64,000 bases of DNA from Bacteroidetes bacterium UBA6183. Its GTDB lineage: Bacteria > Bacteroidota > Bacteroidia > UKL13-3. The stretch's first letter is position 1. Each line of letters begins with the position of its first letter. Location: assembly GCA_002422865.1 (NCBI GenBank), contig DITN01000062.1, positions 5,621 to 69,620 of the forward strand. Reading direction: 5' to 3'. The notes beneath the pieces were generated by a model, which ran no database searches, was not told the DNA's origin, and worked only from the letters and a program-made list of their open reading frames with translations. Both the position numbers and the translations under genes were made by a program. Below, in pieces: positions 16,435-26,000 of this stretch.

Positions 16435-16806
16435 ATGATTAAATCGCTTGATCCGCGTGTTACACGCGAACAAATAGAAGAGAATAACCTCATTGATCCC
16501 TTAACGCCAATGGACAACTGGGAAACCTATGAGGTGTTTCATCAAAAAAAACGTGGCGATCAACACATGCACGTTGGTATTGTTCATGCACCAAATCCGG
16601 AAATGGCTTTGTTGTTTGGAAAAGAGCAATACGGACGCAGAAGTATTACCGCGAATATTTGGGTGGTAAAAACGGCCAACGTTTTTGCCAGCGAATACGA
16701 TGATGCAGATATGTTTGAAACCACACCCGAAAAGCAATACCGCGAAGCGGGTGGCTATAAGGTGATGGAAAAAATTAATAAATACAAGAAGGCACAAAAA
16801 GTGTAA
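16435..16806 (+). CDS. paaB: phenylacetyl-CoA epoxidase subunit B
   Basis: 123 residues, the small subunit bridging PaaAC heterodimers. Visible family sequence: WETYEVFHQKKRGDQHMHVG, HAPNPEMALLFGKEQYGRR and SIWVV-like NIWVVKTANV. It starts 17 nt after paaA, and its TAA overlaps the next ATG by one base (TAATG). Confidence 0.96.
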   Translation: MIKSLDPRVTREQIEENNLIDPLTPMDNWETYEVFHQKKRGDQHMHVGIVHAPNPEMALLFGKEQYGRRSITANIWVVKTANVFASEYDDADMFETTPEKQYREAGGYKVMEKINKYKKAQKV

Positions 16807-18221
16807 TGACATTTGATAAGCTTATTGCGTATGTAGGGCATGCTTTTATGTTGGTGCTTATTTTTTTCTCGGTGTATTTTTACCAAGAAAGAATGTTACA
16901 TACTGATAATGCTTATGGCGTTTTAACACTCATTAATACAGAAAACTTCATCATACCTCATTATAGGTATCCGTTGGTACTAACACAGTTTTTACCCATA
17001 ATAGCCGTAAAGGTTGGTGCAAGTTTAAAGACAGTAATCATAGCGTATTCGGCTAATTTTTACTTACTGTATTATGGATGTTTTTTGGTAGCCATGGTTG
17101 CCTACAAAAACATAAAAGTGTCATTGCTTATTTTATTAAGCTTATTGGTTACCACCAGCGAAATTTTTTTCCTTCAAACAGAAATTGCGCATGGCTTAAT
17201 TTTTAGTTCTTTGTTTTATGCGTGGCTTAATTATGGTGCAGCATCGACAAGTACATTTAAAAACTTAGTACATCAAATTAGTGGTGTTGTTATTTTTTTA
17301 ATCGCTGTGCTTTTTCATCCATTATCAGCATTATTTACGGGTTTGATTTTGGTTTGGAATGTTCTTGAAAAGCGTACTTGGTTTGATGTAAAATCAATTT
17401 CATTATTAGTGCTTGCTTTTTTGGTATTGTTCATCAAAGCTAAACTAACCCCACAAGGTTCTTATGAAGATAGTTTTTATCCATCGAAAGAAGTGTTGTG
17501 GAACGCTTTAACAAATCTCGACCAAGTTTTTGTTTTTAGGTTTTTTATAGCGCGATTGGAAGGGCTTTACCTATTACCAACAATTATGCTACTACTTACA
17601 GTAATTTGGTATGGCTATAAAAAGCAATGGCTTAAGTTGTTATTTTTATTATTTACGGCTGTAGGTTATGTCGTGCTTGCCTCGGCAATGTTTAAGGGTG
17701 ATTCTGAAATAATGATGGAGCGTATTTTTTTATTGTATGGCGCCATTGTATCATTAGGTTTTGTTCATGTTTTGTTTGATGTGAGTTTAACCTTTAATCA
17801 ACCCAAAATAAACGTAGCTTTAACGGTTTTGGTTGTTGGATGTTTAGTGGCCGGAGTAGTTAAAATTTTGGAAGCATCGGTCAAATACAATTACAGGTTA
17901 AGTTTGGTTAAACAACAAGCCGATGCAGCACAACTGCAAGAGGGTTCAAAGTTTTATGTATTGAACAAGGATGTTGCCTATCCATTTGCCATGTGGGCTA
18001 ATGCCTGCGAGCAAATATTGTATAGTGCGTTACATTATCCCAATACAGCCAAAACGATATATATTTTTAACGATGAGGCCGAAGCGCAAAAAACATTAAG
18101 CAAGATAAATACAGAGATGTTTTTGATGGTACCATTTTATTTTACGGTTTATGATGAATTACTGAACAAAAAGTATTTCATTTTAAAACCTGATACTTAT
18201 AAATATTTAAAATTGAATTGA
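16806..18221 (+). CDS. polytopic membrane protein inside the paa operon
   Basis: 471 residues with about ten hydrophobic helices and a soluble C-terminal tail of about 110 residues. The topology, a charged first loop (YQERMLHTDNAYGV) and repeated aromatic/basic loops resemble GT-C-type glycosyltransferase or related Bacteroidota membrane proteins, but no defining motif is recognised; function unknown. Its ATG overlaps the paaB stop and its own stop lies 1 nt before the paaC ATG, so it is translated as part of the operon. This gene is not part of the known PaaABCDE set. Confidence 0.7.
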   Translation: MTFDKLIAYVGHAFMLVLIFFSVYFYQERMLHTDNAYGVLTLINTENFIIPHYRYPLVLTQFLPIIAVKVGASLKTVIIAYSANFYLLYYGCFLVAMVAYKNIKVSLLILLSLLVTTSEIFFLQTEIAHGLIFSSLFYAWLNYGAASTSTFKNLVHQISGVVIFLIAVLFHPLSALFTGLILVWNVLEKRTWFDVKSISLLVLAFLVLFIKAKLTPQGSYEDSFYPSKEVLWNALTNLDQVFVFRFFIARLEGLYLLPTIMLLLTVIWYGYKKQWLKLLFLLFTAVGYVVLASAMFKGDSEIMMERIFLLYGAIVSLGFVHVLFDVSLTFNQPKINVALTVLVVGCLVAGVVKILEASVKYNYRLSLVKQQADAAQLQEGSKFYVLNKDVAYPFAMWANACEQILYSALHYPNTAKTIYIFNDEAEAQKTLSKINTEMFLMVPFYFTVYDELLNKKYFILKPDTYKYLKLN

Positions 18222-18222
18222 T

Positions 18223-18978
18223 ATGAATACAACTGCAATAAAAGAGTTATTGTACAAAATGGCTGATGATCTTTTAATCATCGGGCATAGAAACAGTGAG
18301 TGGACCGGCTTGGGTCCGATATTAGAAGAAGACATTGCTTTTTCTTCTATGGCACAAGATAAGATTGGACAATCGCAGGCATTGTTCCAATTGTTGCATG
18401 AGTTGGGCGAGCAAGAACCCGACACGGTTGCATTTACCCGCAATGCCAATCAGTTTCATAATGCACAGTTTGTTGAATTGCCTAATGGCGATTACGATTT
18501 TAGTTTGATGCGTCATTTTTTGTATGATGTAGCCGACCAATTACGTTTTGAAATGTTGGCCAATAGCAGCTACGAACCTTTGGCAAAAGTTGCACGTAAA
18601 ATAAAAGGTGAGTTAAAGTATCATGTTTTTCATGCCAATACTTGGATAGTAAAGTTGGGTAGCGCAAACGAAGAAAGCAAAGCACGCATGCAAACTGCTT
18701 TAAACGATGCATGGAATTATGCATTGGGTTTGTTTGAAGAAGGTGATTTTGAAAATGACTTAAAAAAAGAAGGTGTGTTTGCCGGTGAAGCTACACTTAA
18801 ACAACTGTGGTTAGAAACCATTACACCAACATTAACCAAAGCAACGCTTACCATTCCTCATGAAAATACATGGGAGCCTAAATTAGGTGGACGAAAAGGT
18901 ATCCATACCGAACATCTAGAACCTTTGGTTGAGGAGATGAGCGAAGTATTTAGGGTGGATCCAAGTGCAGAGTGGTAG
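18223..18978 (+). CDS. paaC: phenylacetyl-CoA epoxidase structural subunit C
   Basis: 251 residues, ferritin-like fold that pairs with PaaA. Recognisable blocks: LYKMADDLLIIGHRNSEWTGLGPILEEDIAFSSMAQDKIGQ, DYDFSLMRHFLYDVADQLRFEML and a C-terminal GGRKGIHTEHLEPLVEEMSEV. Starts 1 nt after the embedded membrane protein. Confidence 0.96.
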   Translation: MNTTAIKELLYKMADDLLIIGHRNSEWTGLGPILEEDIAFSSMAQDKIGQSQALFQLLHELGEQEPDTVAFTRNANQFHNAQFVELPNGDYDFSLMRHFLYDVADQLRFEMLANSSYEPLAKVARKIKGELKYHVFHANTWIVKLGSANEESKARMQTALNDAWNYALGLFEEGDFENDLKKEGVFAGEATLKQLWLETITPTLTKATLTIPHENTWEPKLGGRKGIHTEHLEPLVEEMSEVFRVDPSAEW

Positions 18979-18980
18979 TA

Positions 18981-19000
18981 AACATTACACGTGTGATGTT
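18981..19000 (+). promoter_or_regulatory. 20-bp dyad between paaC and paaD
   Basis: AACATTACAC followed directly by GTGTGATGTT: arms match at 9 of 10 positions with no spacer. It begins 2 nt after the paaC stop and 31 nt before the paaD ATG. It may be a DNA-binding site or an mRNA processing/stability element; with no loop it is a poor hairpin. Confidence 0.35.
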
Positions 19001-19030
19001 GGTTTAAATTTATAGTTAAGCAATTTGTGT

Positions 19031-19516
19031 ATGATTACAGAACAAGAAATTTGGAAAGGACTTGAGCTGGTTAAAGACCCGGAGATACCAACGTTAAGTA
19101 TGGTTGATATGGGTATTATAACTAAGGTTGAAGTGCGTGGCGAAAACAGTGTTTTTGTTGAAATGACACCTACTTTTACCGGATGCCCGGCTATAAAAAT
19201 GATGGAAGGTATGGTTGCCGATAGGTTAAAAGAAATGGGCATTACCCAAGTTGAAGTGGTAACTACTTTCGACAAACCTTGGGACAGCAACAAACTTACC
19301 GAAAGGGGTTTAATGTGTTTAAAAAAACACGGTCTTGCACCGCCTGTTAAACACAGTGGTGAAGTAACCATGGAGTTATTAGAACACACCGAGTGCCCAT
19401 TTTGTGGAAGTAAAAATACAGAAATGAAAAGCCCGTTCGGACCAACACTCTGTCGCAGTATGCATTACTGCAACGATTGTCTTCAGGCGTTTGAAGGATT
19501 TAAACCGGTTGTATAA
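19031..19516 (+). CDS. paaD: PaaD, maturation factor of the phenylacetyl-CoA epoxidase
   Basis: 161 residues from the ATG at 19031. N-terminal DUF59/MIP18-like domain (VKDPEIPTLSMVDMGII, TGCPAIKMM) and a C-terminal four-cysteine metal site (CPFCGSKN ... CRSMHYCNDC). Thought to act in iron-sulfur/diiron assembly of the PaaABCE complex. It is last of the paa cluster here, followed 23 nt later by a terminator-like hairpin. Confidence 0.95.
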   Translation: MITEQEIWKGLELVKDPEIPTLSMVDMGIITKVEVRGENSVFVEMTPTFTGCPAIKMMEGMVADRLKEMGITQVEVVTTFDKPWDSNKLTERGLMCLKKHGLAPPVKHSGEVTMELLEHTECPFCGSKNTEMKSPFGPTLCRSMHYCNDCLQAFEGFKPVV

Positions 19517-19539
19517 TTCACATAATTTATCAGATATTT

Positions 19540-19568
19540 GAGGCCAATGAAAAACATTGGCCTCTTTT
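19540..19568 (+). terminator. paa-operon terminator containing the next gene's ATG
   Basis: GAGGCCAATG (19540-19549), loop AAAAA, CATTGGCCTC (19555-19564), then TTTT: a perfect 10-bp stem. The last three bases of the 5' arm are the start codon of the NlpC/P60 gene. A -7-like GATATTTG (19533-19540) ends at the foot of the stem. Confidence 0.75.
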
Positions 19569-20065
19569 GTATTTTAGTTGTGGTAACGCTTGCTTCGTGT
19601 AAGAGTAAAAAAGGTGTACCTCAAACCAAAAAGACCGAACCCACCAGGAAAGAATACCGCGAGTTAAGTGAAAAATTAAACTTAGATATTGATAAATCAG
19701 ATAATATTAAGTTGTATAAGTTTGTGGGCAATTGGTTGGGTGTGCCTCATAAATTAGGTAGCTGCACCAGTTCTGCCATTGATTGTTCTTGCTTTGTGCA
19801 ATTGTTGTACCAGCAAGTTTATGGTAACAAATTGCCACGCACGGCTGCCGAAATGCACAAGGATAGCAAAGAAATAAAACCAAGAGATTTAACTGAAGGA
19901 GATTTGGTGTTTTTTAAAATAAACGCTAAAAAAGTATCTCATGTAGGAGTTTACTTAAAAGAAGGATGGTTTGCGCATGTTAGTACAAGCAAAGGTGTAA
20001 TGATTAATAACCTGAGCGAAGCTTATTATCAAAAGCATTATACCTCGGCCGGTAGGGTTAAATAA
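19547..20065 (+). CDS. NlpC/P60-family lipoprotein (C40 peptidase)
   Basis: 172 residues from the ATG at 19547; a TTG at 19538 would add three residues. Lipoprotein signal ends LASC (Cys18), so anchored in an envelope membrane. C40 domain: AIDCSCFVQLLYQ with catalytic Cys80 (the usual DCSGF has Gly replaced by Cys), LPRTAAEM, GDLVFFKINAKKVSHVGVYL with catalytic His132, and HVSTSKGV. Predicted gamma-D-glutamyl-diaminopimelate endopeptidase acting on peptidoglycan. Its start codon is buried in the hairpin that ends the paa operon. Confidence 0.92.
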   Translation: MKNIGLFCILVVVTLASCKSKKGVPQTKKTEPTRKEYRELSEKLNLDIDKSDNIKLYKFVGNWLGVPHKLGSCTSSAIDCSCFVQLLYQQVYGNKLPRTAAEMHKDSKEIKPRDLTEGDLVFFKINAKKVSHVGVYLKEGWFAHVSTSKGVMINNLSEAYYQKHYTSAGRVK

Positions 20066-20067
20066 TT

Positions 20068-23000
20068 TTATCGAATTAAGGTTACGGTTCCTTTTTTTAC
20101 AAAACGTTCACCGGAAACAAAAGTACCCTCTACCAGCCAAACATAAGTTTCTGTAACAGCAGGCACATCGCCATTATCACTGCCATCCCATGCCTTGTTT
20201 ACATCTGTGGTTTCAAATACAGATTTTCCCCATCTGTCATAAATTCTAAATAAATAATCTTCATTTCTTACCCCCGTTTTAATAGGAATAAAAACTTCGT
20301 TGAAACCATCGCCATTAGGCGAAAAAGCTGTTGGTACATTTACTGCTCCCATATCATCAACAGTAATAATATTTTTGCTTATAGCAGTATCGGTACAACC
20401 AAATTGGTTCATCACAATTAATTGTACGCTATACATTCCGCTTTTATTAAAGTAATAGGAGCTGTTGGTGTTGGTATCGGTAAAAATAGTTTGGTTGTTT
20501 TGGTCAAACACACTCCAATTTGAACGGAATACATCGAAAGATGAGTTGGTAAAAAACGAAGTAGAATTTGGCAAATACAACATGGTTGGTGCTACATTAA
20601 ACCTCGCTCTTGGTAAGTCGTGTACGGTAATAATTTTTACTTTTACAACAGTCGAGTCTCCACCCGGTCCAAATGCTTTTAGTTTTACAGTGTATGTATC
20701 ATCACGCGTATACGTATGTTGTGGATGTTCTTCGGTTGATGTATTTCCATCACCAAAATCCCACTCGTAACTGTAGGCGTATTTACTTAAGTTGGTAAAT
20801 GTAACAGGTAGTGGTTTGCATCCGTCTTTGGGGTTATAATCAAAATCTGGAGCGGGTGCTTGTGGAAAAACATACAAGGTTTTTATAATGGTATCTGTAC
20901 AACCATTTATGCTGCTAACAACCAAACGCACTTGGTAATAGCCTGAATCGGTAAAGGTGTGTGATGGATTTTGTTGGTTCGAAAAGTTATTGGAGCTATT
21001 GACATCGCCAAAATTCCAGCTGTATGTTAACGGTCCGTTGCCAATAAACGACCTATCGCTAAAGTTAACAGTGGTGTTAGGTATTTGTGGTTGAAAAGGC
21101 GTGTAAACAAACTCTGCTCTAGGTATTTCATATATGTTTACATAACTCAATTTGGTGGTGGTATCGCTGCATCCAAATCTATCGTAAGCAATCAAAGTAA
21201 TGTTATAACCACCTGAGTTGTTGTAGGCGTGAGCCGGAATATTATCGTTTGATCCTGCACCATCACCAAATAACCAAAAATAGTTAACTGCATTGCGCGA
21301 TTTGTTTTCAAACTGCACATCTAAATTTAAACAACTTGATGTGGTTGATGCAGCAAAATCAGCTAACACCAAAGGCCTCACCAACACAGTTGTTTCTGCG
21401 GTATCACGGCATCCGTTAACACTTGTTGCAACCATTCGTATTTGGTAATTGGTATCAATGTTCGGCCTTGTCCGGTAATAATGTATTGGCGATTGTTGGT
21501 TACCGTTATGTCCATCACCAAAACGCCAGAAATAATTACTTGCACCTTGTGTTGAGTTTAAAAAATGAAACTCGGCTGTATCGCATCGCAACGATTTGTT
21601 GGCATTGATGTTTGCTGTTGGCAAAGGGTAAACAGTAACATTTCTTTTAGCGGTATCAATACAACCACTGCTGCTAATGGCGGTTAATGTTACAGGATAA
21701 ACTCTGTTTACTAAAGTTAAATTGTTTTCAAAAACTTTAGTTGGTGCAGCAACTGAATCTGTGGTAGCATCACCAAAATCCCAATGGTATTTGGCACCGC
21801 GTAACGAGTTGTTGGTAAAGGTAACCGTATGTGGTGTGCACGCTGCGGTAATGTTTGCAAATAAAGCCTCAGGCAATGCATTTACCGTAACGGGTTTTAT
21901 AATGGTATCGTTACAACCATATGGCGATGTGGTAACCAAGCGAATCAAATAGGTAGTATCTTTTGTTGGCAGTGCTGCAAAATTACTAGCCGGATTTATG
22001 GCTGTTGATGTTTGTCCGTTGCCAAAATTCCAACGGTGTTGTACACCACCTAACGAGGCATTAAAAAAGGCAATGTTTCCTGTTCCGCAAATGCTATCGT
22101 TTGATGAAAAATAGGCAGCAACCGGAGTGTATCGTGCAATGATGGTTGTGCTTACCGTATCACCTAAACAGCCGTATTGCGATTGTGATGCGAGTTTAAC
22201 CTGATAAACCGAATCATACATAGGGTAAGATGCAAACACATGCTGAGGGTTAATGGTTGATGAAGTATCACCATCATTAAAATTCCAATAGTATTTATTT
22301 GCCAGTTGTGTGGTATTGGTAAACTGAATTAGTAATGGTCCGCAACCTGCATTTTTATTGGTGGTAAAACTTGTTATGGGTTTTGGATGAACCCTAACTG
22401 TACTCGAAACAGTATCTATACAACCATGCTCACTCATCGCTTGTAACCTCACCCTATAAACCGTATCGGTTAATACATTGGCTACATAATTTGATGATGC
22501 ATTTTGTGTGATGGCCGCATTTCCATTACCCAATTGCCAAACAAAACTCATGATGCCAATAGAACCCGTATCGTTTGGAATAGATTGATTGGTAAAGCTA
22601 ACATTTAAAGGTCCACAACCCGCTGTTATGTTTTGGGTAAACTGTGCTTTTGGGTTTGGATACACACGCGAGTTTTGATAAGCTGTGTCTCGGCAACCAT
22701 GTTCACTTATTGCAATAAGCCTTACTTGGTAAATGCTATCTATAGTTTTTGATGCCACGTAAGTAGCACTTGGGTTTACCTGTGTTGATGTTTGTCCGTT
22801 GCCCAGTTGCCACATAAAACTCATCACACCAATTGTTCCGGTATCATTGGGTACAGATTGATTGGTAAACGTAGTATTCAAAGGTGCACAGCCGGCTAGG
22901 TTATTTACAGTAAAACGAGCATCAGGATTTGGATAAACACGCACATTTGCTGTTGATGTATCACTGCAACCAAACCTGCTAAATGCAATTAGCCTTGCAG

Positions 23001-26000
23001 TGTATGTGGTATCTTGTACATTCGATGCCGTATAAGTTGTGTTAGGATTTGTTTGTGTTGAATTTTGGTTGTTGCCAAACTGCCAAACAAAACTCATGTT
23101 GCTTTGGTTGCCTCCAAAATTATGGGTCGATGCATTGTTAAACGTTACACTTAGTGGTCCGCAACCATTATTAACTGAAGGGGTAAAAATACTTTCCGGA
23201 TTAGGAAAAACCCTGACTGTTTTACTGATACTATCAGCACAACCCGGACCATTGGTAGCAATTAATTTTATGGTATAAATGCTATCACTATTCAGTGAGG
23301 CCATATACACACTTGATGCATTAACGGTATTCGTTGTTTGACCATTACCTAACTTCCACACATAACTAATTCCGTTAGGCGTAGTATTGTTAAAAGTAAC
23401 ACTTAAAGGACCGCAACCGCTATCACTACTCATGGTAAAGTTTGGTGTAGGGTTGCCAAAAGTATACAAAGTTTTTATGGCTGTATCGGGTTTACAGTTG
23501 TACTGATTTAGCGCTACTAATTTAACGGTTACCACTTGTCCGCTAAGGTTAATTAACGTATCCGTTCTATTGGTTTGGGTTGATGTTTGTGTATTACCAA
23601 TTAACCATTTGTAGTTGTTTGATAGGTATGATGTGTTGTTAAATGTAAAGTTAAAAGGCGCACAGCCAATGGTGTCATTCACCACAAAATTTGCAACAGG
23701 CAATGGTCTGGCATTAACAATGCGTGTGGTAGAATCTTTGCAACCTTGCATGCTGTAAGCAACCAATTTAACCGTGTAAGTTCCGGTATCGTTGTATTTG
23801 TATTTAAATGGTGTGCCTAAGCTCTCAAAAACATCACCCGTGTTGTTACCAAAATTCCATCCGTATGATATTGCACCAAACGACACATTATTAAACGTAA
23901 AAGTATCATTCACACATGTTGATGCACTTACTGGATTAAAGTTTGCAACAGGACTTAAGTTTACAACTGTATTTAAACTATCGGTATTGCTGCAACCATT
24001 GTTGGTGGTAACCGTAAGTTTGGTATTAAAAGCACCCGTGTTTATGAACCTGTAAGTAGGGTGTTGCGTAGTGCTGTCTGTTGTTCCGTTGTTGTCAAAA
24101 TCCCAGGCCCATTGTGTTATTGTATTTCCAAAGCCAACTGTTGAGCTGTCTTTAAATTGTGTGAGTTGGTTGCTGCATGAAATGTTTCTGAACAGTCTTG
24201 CATCCGGGTTTGGGTGTACCGTTATGTTTTGAGTTGATGTTGCAGCGCAACCTGTATTGTTTGTAGCCGTGTAAATAATGGAATAATTACCAGGTGCCGG
24301 AAATAAATAGGTGGTGTCTTCAACCCTTGCAGTATCTGCTGTACCAAAAATCCAGCGGTGTTGTGTGATGGTACTAGGTGCAGTAGTTGTGGCTGTTGCA
24401 TTAAAAGTTACAATTTGTTTATCACAAATATTTGCTGGTAAATAATTAAAACTTACTACAGGTGCCGGTTTAACCAATACGGTAATGGTATCTGTATCCA
24501 CACAATTTTTATCGGTTGTAATTTTTAGTACTGCGGTAAAAGTACCTTGAGTTGGGTAAGTGTAGTTTTGGGTTGATACAACAGACGTTGCACTATCACC
24601 ATTACCAAAATACCATTTGTGTTGTGTAATTAAATCGCCCGGTGCAAGGGTTGAGTTTCCGGTAAATTGAGTTGCGTTGTTGCGGCAAACAGTATCTACC
24701 GAAAAGTTTGCAGTAGGCAACGTGCTCACTGCAATATTTACCTGCTGCGAATCTTTACCGCAAGTATCCGTAACCACCAATTTAATGGTAAAACTTCCGG
24801 TGTTGTTGTAGGTAATAGGTCCCGGGTTTCGTAAGCTTGATGTTTGTCCATTACCAAAATCCCAATAATAGGTTGCTGTAGGACTTTGGTTAACTGTGTT
24901 ATTTGTTGGTGTAATGGTATGTGGCACACAACCCGAAATGGTATTGCCAATTTGTACAACAGGTCGCGCGTAAACCCTGACAGTATCACGCCTAGTTACA
25001 TTAGTGGCACACGAGTTACTTACTTGTAGCCTTACCACATAAGTTCCAGGGTTGTTATAAGTAACATTTCTACTCACCAATGTTGATGATGCCGGTGTAC
25101 CACCCGTAAAAGTCCATGTTCGGGTATTGCCAATACCTATTGATGTGTCGTTAACACTAACTGTTAGCGGGGCACAACCAAATTTTGGTGTAAGGGTAAA
25201 TCCAACTTGTGGTGGTGTATTTAAAACAACGTTTGCATAGGTAGTATCACTTCCACAACCGTTGCTATCAATAAGCATAATGGTGTAATTGCCATAATCA
25301 GGAAAAGTATGTGTTTGGGGTCCTTTTGAAGTGATCCATCCGGTATTGGTACCATCACCAAAACCCCAGTAATAATAACGTTGTCCGGTAATACAATTAT
25401 CAACAGATGAGTTACCAAATGTGTAGGTTAAACTTGGTAAACACAAATTAGCAGGAGGGTTAATTCCTGCTTCATCCTTATCAAAAATTAAAATAGGAGA
25501 GATGGTGTACGTTGAAGCATTGTTTGGCCCTGTGTTACAATTTGGATTAAATGCACGCAACGAAACTGTGTACACACAATTTCCTGTACCAACTGGCAAA
25601 TATGTATGAGAAATAGGTTGGTTGGCTTGTGTCCAATTTCTTGTTATGATGGTTCCATCGCCAAAGTTCCAGGTTAAAATGGTACCAGGTAAAGCATTTT
25701 GGGTGGAGTCTTGAAAAGTAATGGTGTGTGGCGCGCAACCTGCCAATTGCCCGGATGGCAGAGGTTTGATGGATGTACTTACCGGGCGCATGTTATAAAC
25801 TGTACCCGTTATGGTATCGGTACAAGTGCCGTTAACAGTAATAATACGCACGGTATATAAACCCAATGCCGTGTAGGTGTGATTAACAGATGCACCAACA
25901 GCCAACGAAACACCATTTGCATTTGGTGAGCCATCACCCCAAATAATGGTGTAATTATTCAGCACCACATTAGATGCAATGCTGATGTTAAAATTATCGT

